NCBI RefSeq assembly: GCF_900302465.1
Contig: NZ_OMOR01000001.1
Location: forward strand, 124,001 to 188,000
Direction: 5' to 3'
Length of the DNA stretch: 64,000 nucleotides
From: Ascidiaceihabitans donghaensis
GTDB taxonomy: Bacteria; Pseudomonadota; Alphaproteobacteria; Rhodobacterales; Rhodobacteraceae
Shown here: positions 17,889 to 27,391 of the stretch, one piece after another
How positions within the stretch are numbered: the stretch's first letter is position 1
Layout of the letters: every line of letters begins with the position of its first letter
Program-made: the position numbers and the translations under genes
Notes under the pieces: generated by a model
Database searches by the model: none
Told to the model about the DNA's origin: nothing
The model's input: the letters and a program-made list of their open reading frames with translations, nothing else

Positions 17889-20144
17889 ATGTCCAAGACC
17901 AAAGTTACCGATGAAGAGGCCTTGGCCTTCCACCTTGAACCGACGCCAGGCAAGTTCGAAATTTCGGCCACCGTTCCGATGACGACGCAACGCGATTTAT
18001 CTTTGGCGTACTCACCCGGCGTTGCGGTGCCGTGTGTGGCCATCGCGGAAAATCCGGAGCTGGCTTACGACTATACCAACAAAGGCAATTTGGTTGCTGT
18101 TATTTCCAATGGCACAGCCGTCCTTGGATTGGGGAATTTGGGCGCATTAGGGTCAAAACCTGTGATGGAAGGCAAAGCAGTTTTGTTCAAACGCTTTGCG
18201 GATGTGAACAGCATCGACATCGAGTTGGACACCGAAGATCCGGACGAATTTTGCAAAGCAGTCAAGCTGATGGGGCCGACATTTGGCGGCATTAACCTGG
18301 AAGACATCAAAGCGCCTGAATGCTTCATCATCGAACAACGTCTGAAAGAGGAAATGGACATTCCGGTCTTTCATGACGATCAACACGGCACCGCTGTGAT
18401 TTGCGCAGCGGGTTTGATCAACGCGCTGCATTTGTCGGGAAAAAAGATCGAAGACGTCAAAATTGTTCTCAATGGCGCGGGTGCGGCTGGTATCGCGTGT
18501 CTCGAGTTGTTGAAATCAATGGGTGCACGCTACGACAATTGCATCATGTGCGACACCAAAGGTGTGATTTATCAAGGCCGCACCGAAGGCATGAACCAAT
18601 GGAAATCAGCGCATGCGGTGAAAACCGAAGCGCGGACTTTGGAAGATGCCATGAAGGATTGCGACGTGTTCCTTGGCGTGTCGGCCAAAGGCGCCGTAAC
18701 CCCGGCGATGGTGGCCAGCATGGCGGACAATCCCGTCATTTTCGCAATGGCGAACCCCGATCCGGAAATCACCCCCGAAGAAGCGCATGAAGTTCGCATG
18801 GATGCGATTGTGGCCACTGGCCGCAGCGACTACCCGAACCAAGTGAACAACGTTTTGGGTTTCCCTTACCTCTTCCGTGGCGCTTTGGACATCAATGCCC
18901 GAGCCATCAACGATGAAATGAAGATCGCATGCGCCCACGCTTTGGCGCAATTGGCGCGTGAAGATGTGCCGGATGAAGTGGCGTTGGCATACGGTAAAAA
19001 TCTGGCATTCGGGCGTGACTACATCATTCCGACGCCTTTTGATCCACGTCTGATCCATCGCATTCCGCCAGCTGTGGCGCGGGCGGGCATGAACACAGGT
19101 GCTGCACGTCGTCCTATCATCGACATGGATGCGTATGAACTGTCCCTGAAATCGCGCATGGATCCAACAGCGAGTATTTTACGGGGCTTGAACGCCCGGG
19201 CCCGTGCCGCACAAGCGCGCATGATTTTCGCAGAAGGCGATGATCCCAAAGTGCTACGTGCCGCTGTCATGTATCAGCGCTCCGGTTTGGGCAAAGCGCT
19301 GGTTGTGGGCCGTAAAGAAGACGTCAAGGCCAAGCTTGAAGAAGCGGGTCTCGGGGACGCTGTGCGCGAAATCGAAGTGGTGAACGCGGCGAACACCCCG
19401 CACCTCGAGATGTACAAGACCTTCTTGTACAATCGGTTGCAGCGCAAAGGATTTGACGGGGCCGACATTCACCGCCTTGCCGCCCGTGACCGACATGTGT
19501 TTTCCGCGCTGATGTTGGCCCACGGTCATGGTGATGCGCTTGTCACGGGTGTGACGCGAAAGTCCGCCCATGTGCTGGAACGTATCAACCATGTTTTTGA
19601 CGCTGACACAGAAAACGGGGCCGCAGGTATTACGGCGCTTTTGCACAAGGGTCGCATTGTGTTTATGGCGGACACGCTTGTGCATGAATGGCCGGATGAA
19701 AACGATTTGGCGAACATTGCGGAACGCGCTGCCGTGGTTGCAAAAGACATGGGGCTAGAGCCGCGCGTTGCTTTTGTAAGCTTCTCGACGTTTGGATACC
19801 CCATTTCCGAGCGCGCCGAAAAAATGCATTTGGCGCCAAAGGTTCTGGATCAGCGGGGCGTCGATTTCGAATACGAAGGCGAAATGACCGTTGATGTGGC
19901 TTTGAACGAAGTGACCCAGGCGCAGTACCCGTTTTCCCGTTTGACAGGCCCCGCGAACATCCTTGTCGTTCCGGCGCGACATTCTGCCAGCATTTCTGTG
20001 AAACTGATGCAGGAAATGGGGGGCGCTACGGTGATCGGCCCCATTCTGTCGGGTGTTGATGGATCCATTCAGATCTGTTCAACCAGTTCCACGGCAAATG
20101 ACATCCTGAACATGGCTGTTTTGGCGGCCTGCAAGGTGGGCTGA
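17889..20144 (+). CDS. maeB: NADP-dependent malic enzyme with phosphotransacetylase-like domain
   Basis: A 751-residue two-domain protein. Residues about 1-430 are malic enzyme (oxidative decarboxylation of malate to pyruvate), with SPGVAVPC, the metal-binding FHDDQHGTA and the nucleotide loop NGAGAAGIAC. The rest resembles phosphate acetyltransferase and in this family is usually a regulatory domain for acetyl-CoA. GGAGG upstream supports the ATG at 17889; the longer ORF to 17832 is not convincing. The sugar kinase gene downstream overlaps by one base. Confidence 0.94.
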   Translation: MSKTKVTDEEALAFHLEPTPGKFEISATVPMTTQRDLSLAYSPGVAVPCVAIAENPELAYDYTNKGNLVAVISNGTAVLGLGNLGALGSKPVMEGKAVLFKRFADVNSIDIELDTEDPDEFCKAVKLMGPTFGGINLEDIKAPECFIIEQRLKEEMDIPVFHDDQHGTAVICAAGLINALHLSGKKIEDVKIVLNGAGAAGIACLELLKSMGARYDNCIMCDTKGVIYQGRTEGMNQWKSAHAVKTEARTLEDAMKDCDVFLGVSAKGAVTPAMVASMADNPVIFAMANPDPEITPEEAHEVRMDAIVATGRSDYPNQVNNVLGFPYLFRGALDINARAINDEMKIACAHALAQLAREDVPDEVALAYGKNLAFGRDYIIPTPFDPRLIHRIPPAVARAGMNTGAARRPIIDMDAYELSLKSRMDPTASILRGLNARARAAQARMIFAEGDDPKVLRAAVMYQRSGLGKALVVGRKEDVKAKLEEAGLGDAVREIEVVNAANTPHLEMYKTFLYNRLQRKGFDGADIHRLAARDRHVFSALMLAHGHGDALVTGVTRKSAHVLERINHVFDADTENGAAGITALLHKGRIVFMADTLVHEWPDENDLANIAERAAVVAKDMGLEPRVAFVSFSTFGYPISERAEKMHLAPKVLDQRGVDFEYEGEMTVDVALNEVTQAQYPFSRLTGPANILVVPARHSASISVKLMQEMGGATVIGPILSGVDGSIQICSTSSTANDILNMAVLAACKVG

Positions 20145-21019
20145 TGACAGTCTATAATCTGGGTTCGATCAATATTGATATGGTCTACCGGGTGCCGCAC
20201 CTTCCCAAACCCGGCGAAACACTGGCGGCTGAAGGTTTCAGTCAAGGTTTGGGTGGCAAGGGGGCGAATATGTCCGTCGCTGCTGCGCGCGGTGCGGCCC
20301 ATGTCCGGCATATCGGTGCCGTTGGGCCTGACGGGCGCTGGGCGGCGGATCGGCTTTTGGAATATGGGATTGATACGACCCACATTGCCACCAGCGTTGA
20401 GGCGACGGGCCATGCGGTGATCTACGTTGATGATGCGGCTGAAAACGTGATTGTTCTGTGGCCGGGTGCCAACGGCATTATCGACGAAAACCAGATAGGC
20501 ACAGCACTGTCCGAGGCAAGCCCCGGTGACATTCTGATGATGCAGAATGAAACGTCCGGTCAGGTCTTGGCCGCACGGATGGCACAGGATTTAGGGGTAC
20601 GTGTGGTCTATGCCGCAGCACCTTTTGACGTGGATGCGGTGCAGGCCGTTCTACCCTTTGTTGATATGCTGGTGATGAACGAAGTCGAAGCGGCGCAGCT
20701 TGAAGGTGCCTTAGGCGTTAAAATTCCGGACCTAAACGTGGATGATGTGATTGTGACACTTGGGGCAAACGGATGCCGTTGGTATCAGAATTCTACCAAG
20801 TTAGAGACTGCTTTTGGCGCAATTGATGTTGATCCTGTGGACACCACGGGTGCCGGTGACACGTTTACCGGATATGTCATAGCGGGACTTGATCGCGGTA
20901 TGCCTATGGCGCAGGCGATCGGGCTGGCGACCCAAGCGGCGGCCTTGATGGTCACGCGACTTGGGGCGGCAGATGTTATTCCTGACCTTAAAGACATTCA
21001 GGATATGAAGCTGGGTTAA
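20144..21019 (+). CDS. PfkB/ribokinase family sugar kinase
   Basis: A 291-residue PfkB-fold kinase. The N-terminal signature GLGGKGANMSVAAARG and the C-terminal anion-hole motif DTTGAGDTFTGY mark a carbohydrate kinase close to ribokinase; the predicted catalytic Asp is in GAGD. The substrate cannot be fixed from sequence, and no ribose transport or rbs genes are nearby. It starts within the maeB stop codon, so the two are co-translated. Its 3' end overlaps the convergent msrA gene by four bases. Confidence 0.85.
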   Translation: MTVYNLGSINIDMVYRVPHLPKPGETLAAEGFSQGLGGKGANMSVAAARGAAHVRHIGAVGPDGRWAADRLLEYGIDTTHIATSVEATGHAVIYVDDAAENVIVLWPGANGIIDENQIGTALSEASPGDILMMQNETSGQVLAARMAQDLGVRVVYAAAPFDVDAVQAVLPFVDMLVMNEVEAAQLEGALGVKIPDLNVDDVIVTLGANGCRWYQNSTKLETAFGAIDVDPVDTTGAGDTFTGYVIAGLDRGMPMAQAIGLATQAAALMVTRLGAADVIPDLKDIQDMKLG

Positions 21020-21678
21020 CCGCCGACAAAAGGTGCCGCCGACCCCCAAAGTTGTTTGACGCGTTGGTCACGACCACATGCGTTGCGGTAGGCTTTGTAC
21101 GCTTTGGATTGTTTCTTCGGACCAAACCGCGTCAGCACAATTTTTGATCCTTTGTAGTAATCTTGATGGGACGCGTCAGCTGGATAGAACTTTGACGCGC
21201 CAACAACTGGCGTCACGACGCTTTGACCTAATGCTGCGGCTGCATCGGCTTTGGCTTTCTCGGCGGCAGACTTTTGCGCAGGCCCATTTGCGAAAATGGC
21301 AGTGCGGTAGCTGGCGCCTCGATCACAAAACTGCCCGCCGGCGTCTGTTGGGTCAACGGAACGGAAGAACTTTGCCAGAAGGACATCGCGGGACACAACG
21401 CTTGGGTCAAAGATGATTTGCACCGCTTCGTAGTGGCCTGTTTTGCCACCTGTGACCTGTTTGTAGGTGGGATTTGCTGTCTTGCCGCCGGTAAATCCGG
21501 AAATCGCTTCTTTCACGCCTTTGACGCTTTCAAAGTCTGATTCAACACACCAAAAACATCCCCCCGCGACCGTCAGGGTTTCCGTTTCCGCGGCATGTGA
21601 CGTTTTGGATTGTGCAAAAACGCCCAGCGCGATCATCAAAGCCAATGCGAATGGTTTAGCAGTTTGAACGAGGGTCAT
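21016..21678 (-). CDS. msrA: Peptide methionine sulfoxide reductase MsrA, exported
   Basis: A 220-residue MsrA that reduces methionine S-sulfoxide in damaged proteins. A Sec signal peptide covers the first 30 residues (hydrophobic core then SKTSHAA). The catalytic GGCFWC follows at C41 and C44, with GGKTGHYEAVQI and FDRSVDPT-like signatures further on. The signal peptide places this copy in the periplasm. It is divergent from the sulfotransferase-like gene. Confidence 0.94.
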   Translation of the reverse strand: MTLVQTAKPFALALMIALGVFAQSKTSHAAETETLTVAGGCFWCVESDFESVKGVKEAISGFTGGKTANPTYKQVTGGKTGHYEAVQIIFDPSVVSRDVLLAKFFRSVDPTDAGGQFCDRGASYRTAIFANGPAQKSAAEKAKADAAAALGQSVVTPVVGASKFYPADASHQDYYKGSKIVLTRFGPKKQSKAYKAYRNACGRDQRVKQLWGSAAPFVGG

Positions 21679-21811
21679 AGGGTTCTCCTTTTGACGTCAG
21701 GATCACGCACTCTGTTGCGTTGCTCAATACACAGCATTGCGAGGTCACAGCTCAGTGAAAGCTGTTACAAATCCGTACTTCGTTTTATGGTGCGCAAAAC
21801 GGGGGGATATG

Positions 21812-22531
21812 ATGCCAAAAACCATTCGCATTGCCATGTGGTCCGGGCCGCGCAATTTATCGACAGCGATGATGTACAGCTTTGGGGCGCGTGCAGATTG
21901 TCATGTTATGGACGAACCCTTTTACGCAGCCTATCTGGCGGCGACTGGCCTGAGCCATCCAATGCGCGACGCCATACTAAAGTCGCAACCCGTTGATCCT
22001 AAAACAGTCGAAACGTCCTTGTTAGAGCCTGTATCAGTACCGTTTTCGTACCAGAAACACATGACACAACATATGATCCCAGACATGCCACGCACATGGA
22101 TGCGCGATGTGGTCAACGTATTTTTGATCCGCCACCCTGCGCGTGTTGTGGCAAGTTATGCAGCCAAACGCGAAGGGCCGGTATTGAACGATATCGGTTT
22201 TGTTCAGCAGGCTGAATTGTACGACCACGCGCAGTCTTTGGGGCAAAACCCGATTGTGATTGATTCAGCAGATATTCGCCGTGATCCCGCGACAAAGATG
22301 AAACAATTGTGCGCGGAGATTGGCCTGCCTTGGGATCCGAAAATGCTGAACTGGCCTAAGGGTGGTCATGCCGCAGACGGTGTTTGGGCATCTCACTGGT
22401 ATGGGGCGGTGCATGGATCAACCGGGTTTGCGGGTGCGGAAGGCCCATTGCCCGATCTCAGCCCAGAGTATCAAGAGATCGTGGCGCAAGCCTTGCCGTA
22501 TTACGACCGGCTTGCTGCCGTTAAGATTTGA
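21812..22531 (+). CDS. Sulfotransferase-like P-loop protein
   Basis: A 239-residue protein with an N-terminal sulfotransferase-type loop (MWSGPRNLSTAMMYSF), a RHPARVVASY motif like the 3'-phosphate-binding segment of sulfotransferases, and a C-terminal segment with DLSPEYQEIVAQALPYYD. Homologues are often annotated as branched-chain aminotransferase-like or sulfotransferase family proteins; no substrate is established. Start chosen at the second of two adjacent ATGs because a G-run ends five bases upstream. The 3' end abuts the convergent argG. Confidence 0.75.
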   Translation: MPKTIRIAMWSGPRNLSTAMMYSFGARADCHVMDEPFYAAYLAATGLSHPMRDAILKSQPVDPKTVETSLLEPVSVPFSYQKHMTQHMIPDMPRTWMRDVVNVFLIRHPARVVASYAAKREGPVLNDIGFVQQAELYDHAQSLGQNPIVIDSADIRRDPATKMKQLCAEIGLPWDPKMLNWPKGGHAADGVWASHWYGAVHGSTGFAGAEGPLPDLSPEYQEIVAQALPYYDRLAAVKI

Positions 22532-23749
22532 TCAGGATGTACGCCGTTTGCGTGCGGCCAAAAGTTTCAGACGCAGGGCATTCAGCTGGATAAACCCGGC
22601 TGCATCTTTTTGGTCATACGCGCCTGCGTCGTCTTCAAAGGTGACATGCGCTTCGGAATAAAGCGAATAATCAGACCAACGCCCTACTGTGCGCGCCAAG
22701 CCTTTGTACAACTTCAAGCGGACGGTGCCGGTGACGTGTTCCTGACTTTTGTCGATCATAGCTTGCAGCATTTCACGCTCTGGTGAGAACCAGAAACCAT
22801 TATAGATCAGTTCGGCGTATTTTGGCATCAGCTCATCTTTAAGGTGGGCCGCGCCCCGATCCAGAGTGATGGATTCGATGCCGCGGTGCGCTTCCAAAAG
22901 CACTGTGCCGCCGGGGGTTTCGTAGATGCCGCGTGATTTCATACCGACAAAGCGGCCTTCGACCAGATCAAGGCGGCCAATACCGTGTTTGCCACCCAAT
23001 TCGTTTAGCTTGGTCAGGATGGTTGCAGGCGACATGGCTTCGCCGTTGATGGAAACTGCGTCGCCTTTTTCGAAACCGATTTCGATGAATTCAGGCTGAT
23101 CTGGCGCGTCTTCGGGGTTCACAGTACGCTGGTAAACGTAATCGGGCGCGTCAACGGCCGGGTCTTCCAGAACTTTGCCTTCGGACGAAGTGTGCAACAG
23201 GTTCGCATCCACGCTGAAGGGTGCTTCACCGCGTTTGTCTTTGGCGATCGGGATTTGGTTTTTCTCTGCGAAATCAAGCAGCTTGGTGCGGCTGGACAAA
23301 TCCCATTCACGCCATGGTGCGATGACTTTGATGTCGGGGTTCAACGCATAGGCTGCCAATTCGAAGCGGACCTGATCGTTGCCCTTGCCGGTCGCGCCGT
23401 GGGACACTGCGTCTGCGCCTTCGGCCTCAGCAATTTCGACCAACCGTTTGGAAATCAAAGGTCGCGCGATGGAAGTGCCCAACAGGTACAACCCTTCGTA
23501 AAGTGCGTTGGCGCGGAACATCGGGAACACGAAATCGCGTACGAATTCTTCACGCAGATCTTCGATGTAGATCGCTGAAGCACCCATCAATTCGGCTTTT
23601 GCGCGCGCTGGCTCAAGTTCTTCGCCCTGACCCAAATCTGCGGTGAAGGTCACAACCTCGCAACCGTATTCAGTTTGCAGCCATTTCAGAATGATGGACG
23701 TATCTAGGCCGCCGGAGTAGGCAAGAACGACTTTTTTAGGCGCGGACAT
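22532..23749 (-). CDS. argG: Argininosuccinate synthase
   Basis: A 405-residue ATP-dependent ligase joining citrulline and aspartate in arginine synthesis. The PP-loop AYSGGLDTS is at the N-terminus, followed by the [23 protein letters not shown] and [14 protein letters not shown] signatures. The ATG at 23749 gives the family-typical start MSAPKKVVL; an upstream in-frame extension of 31 residues is not supported. argJ of the same pathway lies 29 kb away. It is divergent from ilvA. Confidence 0.96.
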   Translation of the reverse strand: MSAPKKVVLAYSGGLDTSIILKWLQTEYGCEVVTFTADLGQGEELEPARAKAELMGASAIYIEDLREEFVRDFVFPMFRANALYEGLYLLGTSIARPLISKRLVEIAEAEGADAVSHGATGKGNDQVRFELAAYALNPDIKVIAPWREWDLSSRTKLLDFAEKNQIPIAKDKRGEAPFSVDANLLHTSSEGKVLEDPAVDAPDYVYQRTVNPEDAPDQPEFIEIGFEKGDAVSINGEAMSPATILTKLNELGGKHGIGRLDLVEGRFVGMKSRGIYETPGGTVLLEAHRGIESITLDRGAAHLKDELMPKYAELIYNGFWFSPEREMLQAMIDKSQEHVTGTVRLKLYKGLARTVGRWSDYSLYSEAHVTFEDDAGAYDQKDAAGFIQLNALRLKLLAARKRRTS

Positions 23750-23879
23750 CTGCAGTTTCCCTCTGTGTGGTTCGTGGCGGGCGATACCGCGTTTTTCTAT
23801 GTGGGGCAAGATGCAGCCCCGCGTTGACGGCATGAAGGGCAACCTCTACCTCGGTTGTATCTGCTTGAAGGGTGCTTCC

Positions 23880-25115
23880 ATGACCAATGATCAATTTGTT
23901 TCTGCCGCGCAGGCTGCTGAACGTGCGATGCGCAATGTGTTTCCTGAAACGCCTTTGATGCGCAATGATCATCTGTCAAAAAAGTATGGTGCCGATATCT
24001 GGTTGAAGCGCGAAGATTTAAGCCCGGTGCGATCTTACAAATTGCGCGGTGCCTTTAATGCGATGCGCAAGGTGATTGATCGCCACGATACTTTTGTTTG
24101 CGCAAGTGCTGGAAATCATGCCCAGGGCGTCGCGTTTATGTGCCGCCATTTCGGCGTACGTGGTGTGGTTTTTATGCCTGTTACAACGCCGGCCCAAAAG
24201 GTTCAGAAAACTGCAATATTCGGGGGATCGTTTGTCGAGATAAAACTGATCGGCGATTATTTTGACGACACCTTGGCGTCAGCGCAGGCCTACTGCACGG
24301 ACCATAGCGCACATTTTTTGTCGCCCTTTGACGATGAAGATGTGATCGAAGGGCAGGCGTCCGTGGCGGTTGAGATAGAACGACAATTGGGGCGTGTTCC
24401 GGAGCATCTGGTTTTACCTGTAGGTGGTGGTGGATTATCTTCTGCATGCTTTAGTTACTATGCAGATGCGTGTGATTATACGTTTGTCGAACCCACTGGC
24501 GCACCCAGTTTGGCGCGTGCGTTGGAAACAGGTGCGCCAACAGATGTGTCGCCGATCGATAGCTTTGTAGATGGTGCTGCCGTTGCGAAGATAGGCGCAC
24601 GGACATTCGAGCGCTTGAAATCCGCACCGCGTGATAGCGTGATGCATTTGCCAGAGGATCGCATTTGCATGACAATCGTCGAGATGCTGAATGTCGAGGG
24701 TATCGTTTTGGAACCTGCCGGCGCCTTGTCCATCGAGGCGCTGGGCGATTTGGAAGATGACATTGCGGGCAAGACCGTTGTCTGTGTTGCATCAGGCGGG
24801 AACTTCGATTTTGAACGCCTGCCAGAGGTGAAAGAACGGGCCCAACGCTACGCAAGCCTAAAGAAATACTTCATTCTGCGATTGCCACAACGCCCCGGTG
24901 CGCTGAAAGATTTCCTTGATTATCTTGGGCCATCCGACAACATCACACGGTTCGAATATCTGAAGAAGTCCGCCAGAAACTTTGGATCTGTTCTAATTGG
25001 AATCGAAACGGATGATCCAGAAAACTTCGTGCAGTTTTTCGAAAATCTGGATCGTGCTGGTTTGACCTACACAGACATCACAAACAACGAAACGCTAGCG
25101 CAATTTGTGATTTGA
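23880..25115 (+). CDS. ilvA: Threonine ammonia-lyase (threonine dehydratase)
   Basis: A 412-residue PLP enzyme deaminating threonine to 2-oxobutanoate. The PLP lysine is in VRSYKLRGAF, the phosphate-binding loop is PVGGGGLSS, and ASAGNHAQG matches the serine/threonine dehydratase signature. A single C-terminal ACT-like domain (FILRLPQRPGALKDFL) suggests feedback control, as in short IlvA enzymes. The ATG at 23880 is preceded by GAAGGG. The stop codon directly abuts the hpt gene on the other strand. Confidence 0.93.
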   Translation: MTNDQFVSAAQAAERAMRNVFPETPLMRNDHLSKKYGADIWLKREDLSPVRSYKLRGAFNAMRKVIDRHDTFVCASAGNHAQGVAFMCRHFGVRGVVFMPVTTPAQKVQKTAIFGGSFVEIKLIGDYFDDTLASAQAYCTDHSAHFLSPFDDEDVIEGQASVAVEIERQLGRVPEHLVLPVGGGGLSSACFSYYADACDYTFVEPTGAPSLARALETGAPTDVSPIDSFVDGAAVAKIGARTFERLKSAPRDSVMHLPEDRICMTIVEMLNVEGIVLEPAGALSIEALGDLEDDIAGKTVVCVASGGNFDFERLPEVKERAQRYASLKKYFILRLPQRPGALKDFLDYLGPSDNITRFEYLKKSARNFGSVLIGIETDDPENFVQFFENLDRAGLTYTDITNNETLAQFVI

Positions 25116-25445
25116 TCAATGCAAAACCTGGGGCAGATCGGTGACAAAGGCTTTCTTGGACACCGCATAACATTCGACAACCTTGCTTAAGTTTATCTCA
25201 TCCCCCCGTCCTTCAGCTGCACGCAGTTCTCCGTCTTGGCACAGGGCAGAAAATTCTGAAAAACCGAGGTTCATGGCGCTGCCCTTTAAAAAATGCAGGT
25301 CATTTTCCAGTTCATTCACGTCCGCGTCCTGCTTTAAGCGCGTAACGACTTCTTCTACTTCTTCCAGAAAAAGTTCCACGACTTCGTCAAAATCCTCGGG
25401 CCCGACGTCAGCACGAAGAGATTTCACCTGGCTCCAGTCAATCAT
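25116..25445 (-). CDS. Histidine phosphotransfer (Hpt) domain protein
   Basis: A 109-residue single Hpt domain. The phosphoacceptor is His51 in HFLKGSAMNLG, set in an all-helical bundle. Such proteins shuttle phosphate between hybrid histidine kinases and response regulators. The start MIDWSQVK is preferred over an in-frame extension reaching 25511. It is divergent from the response-regulator/PP2C gene 156 bases away, which is a plausible partner; no histidine kinase lies in the window. Confidence 0.9.
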   Translation of the reverse strand: MIDWSQVKSLRADVGPEDFDEVVELFLEEVEEVVTRLKQDADVNELENDLHFLKGSAMNLGFSEFSALCQDGELRAAEGRGDEINLSKVVECYAVSKKAFVTDLPQVLH

Positions 25446-25601
25446 TTGCAGTCTCCGCTTTGGGTTTGGCAAAGCAATGCCACAGGGTTGCTTAATCAAC
25501 CGTAAGCTCAACTCAACTGGATAGACGCAATTTTAGCTTTCATGGGTCGTTAAGGTCGGTCGATTAGCCAGTGGACATCCGAGTTTGTGAAAGTGAGTCT
25601 G

Positions 25602-26882
25602 ATGCCGGTTCCAGCATCGAAAATCGAACCTGAAAAGCCGCAAAACGAACATAGCACCAGTCGCCATGTTCTGATTGTGGACGATAGCCGTCTGCAGCGA
25701 AAGATATTATCCAGTTCAGTGAAGCGCTGGGGGTTTCGTGTTACCGAAGCCGATAGTGGCGACAAGGCCTTGGAATTGTGTCGTGAATCTACGCCGGATA
25801 TTATTTTAAGCGACTGGATGATGCCGGGCATGAACGGCTTGGAATTTTGTGACGCATTTCGCAGGCTGCCAGGTGAGAGTTACGGCTATTTTATTCTGCT
25901 AACGTCAAAAAGCGAAAAGGGCGAAGTGGCACAGGGTTTGCAAGCCGGGGCTGATGATTTTCTGACAAAACCTGTCAACGCACATGAACTGCGTGCGCGC
26001 ATTTCAGCAGGTGAACGAATTTTGGATATGCAGCATGAGCTGACAGAGAAGAATAGACTGATTTCAGACACGCTAGCAGAATTACAACGTGTGTATGATT
26101 CGCTGGATAGCGATTTGCTTGAAGCAAAGAAATTGCAGCAATCTTTGGTGCGCGAACGCCAAAAAACTTTTGATACGGCTGAGTTGTCGTTGATGTTGCG
26201 TTCAAGCGGACACGTGGGCGGTGACCTTGTCGGGTTTTTTCCTGGGCAACCGGGGCATTTGGGACTTTATGCAATCGATGTTTCTGGCCACGGCATCAGC
26301 TCTGCCTTGATGACTGCCCGATTGGCTGGCTACTTATCCGCGACCGCACCTGACCAAAACGTAGCGCTGCGCCGGCAAAGTGATGGAAGCTTTAAGTTTC
26401 GAAAACCAAGCTGCGTGATCGAGGATCTGAACAACCTTGTTCTGGATGAAATGGACACGGAACACTATTTCACGCTTATGCTTGCAGACGTAAATCTGGA
26501 AACAGGGCATATGCTTGTCAGTCAGGCTGGGCATCCCCATCCAGCTGTTCAGCGCCGGGACGGCACCGTTGAACAGAACGGGACGGGCGGTTTTCCTGTG
26601 GGTCTTATGTCTGGCATCACTTTTGAAGATTTCGAGATACAGCTAAAGCCCGGTGATCGCGTTTTGATGTTGTCCGATGGCGTTACGGAGTGTCCAAATC
26701 AGGAAGGTGATATGCTGGAAGAATCCGGTTTAGAGAAAATGATGAACAATATGAAAGACATGTCGGGTCAAAAGTTCTTTGATGCCATGATGTGGAATTT
26801 GGGCGCTTTTTCAGGGCTGGATGAATTTCCTGACGATATTTCGGGCATCCTGTTTGAATATTCTGGTCATAAAATCCCGTAG
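25602..26882 (+). CDS. Response regulator with PP2C-type (SpoIIE) serine phosphatase output
   Basis: A 426-residue protein. The N-terminal receiver domain has the acidic pair VDDSR and the phospho-acceptor Asp near residue 71 (ILSDWMMPG), with TKP carrying the conserved lysine. A coiled coil (residues about 145-185) links to a PP2C phosphatase with DVSGHG, AGHPHP, LSDGVTE and DDISG, so its metal ligands look intact. This architecture is the RsbU/RssB-like switch that dephosphorylates anti-sigma antagonists. A GTG at 25587 is an alternative start. The end overlaps the Nudix gene on the other strand. Confidence 0.88.
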   Translation: MPVPASKIEPEKPQNEHSTSRHVLIVDDSRLQRKILSSSVKRWGFRVTEADSGDKALELCRESTPDIILSDWMMPGMNGLEFCDAFRRLPGESYGYFILLTSKSEKGEVAQGLQAGADDFLTKPVNAHELRARISAGERILDMQHELTEKNRLISDTLAELQRVYDSLDSDLLEAKKLQQSLVRERQKTFDTAELSLMLRSSGHVGGDLVGFFPGQPGHLGLYAIDVSGHGISSALMTARLAGYLSATAPDQNVALRRQSDGSFKFRKPSCVIEDLNNLVLDEMDTEHYFTLMLADVNLETGHMLVSQAGHPHPAVQRRDGTVEQNGTGGFPVGLMSGITFEDFEIQLKPGDRVLMLSDGVTECPNQEGDMLEESGLEKMMNNMKDMSGQKFFDAMMWNLGAFSGLDEFPDDISGILFEYSGHKIP

Positions 26883-27310
26883 TGTTGTTTGACAAACATC
26901 TGATCGCCAACATTGCCCAGCATTTGGGCGGCTTCATCGGGATGCATAACCATAGTGATATGATCAGGTTCGATAGGGTCGCAAATTTGGCGGACAGGTG
27001 TCGCAACGTACACGTGGCATAATTTTTCGGCCCACATATCGTATTCGGGCATATGCACAAATCGACGAAATGCACCCAGACGTCTTGGGCGCGCAATGGA
27101 CCAGCCGATTTCTTCGCGGACTTCCCGGTACAGCGCCTGCAAAGAGGTTTCGCCAGGATCAACCCCGCCACCGGGCAGTTGAAACTCTAATGCGCCGTTG
27201 GTTTGTGCCGTCAGCAAAACACGTCGCTTCAAAGGCAAAATTGCATAGACGCCGGGTCGCAACCTGTAGCTTTGGGACTTCAAAGGTGGTTCACCCACAC
27301 GTCGGATCAT
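26867..27310 (-). CDS. Nudix hydrolase
   Basis: A 147-residue Nudix-fold protein with the Nudix box GGGVDPGETSLQALYREVREEIG. Substrate unknown. The ATG at 27310 gives MIRRVGEPPL; a longer in-frame ORF reaches 27367 without a better start. It lies convergent to the response-regulator gene, overlapping its last 16 bases, and divergent from hslO 81 bases away. Confidence 0.85.
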   Translation of the reverse strand: MIRRVGEPPLKSQSYRLRPGVYAILPLKRRVLLTAQTNGALEFQLPGGGVDPGETSLQALYREVREEIGWSIARPRRLGAFRRFVHMPEYDMWAEKLCHVYVATPVRQICDPIEPDHITMVMHPDEAAQMLGNVGDQMFVKQHYGIL

Positions 27311-27391
27311 TGTAGTTGCCCCTCTTTTTGTTTTGAACTTCGATGCTATATAGCTCCGATATGCCAATCAGAGGCGCATAAGGAAACCCCA

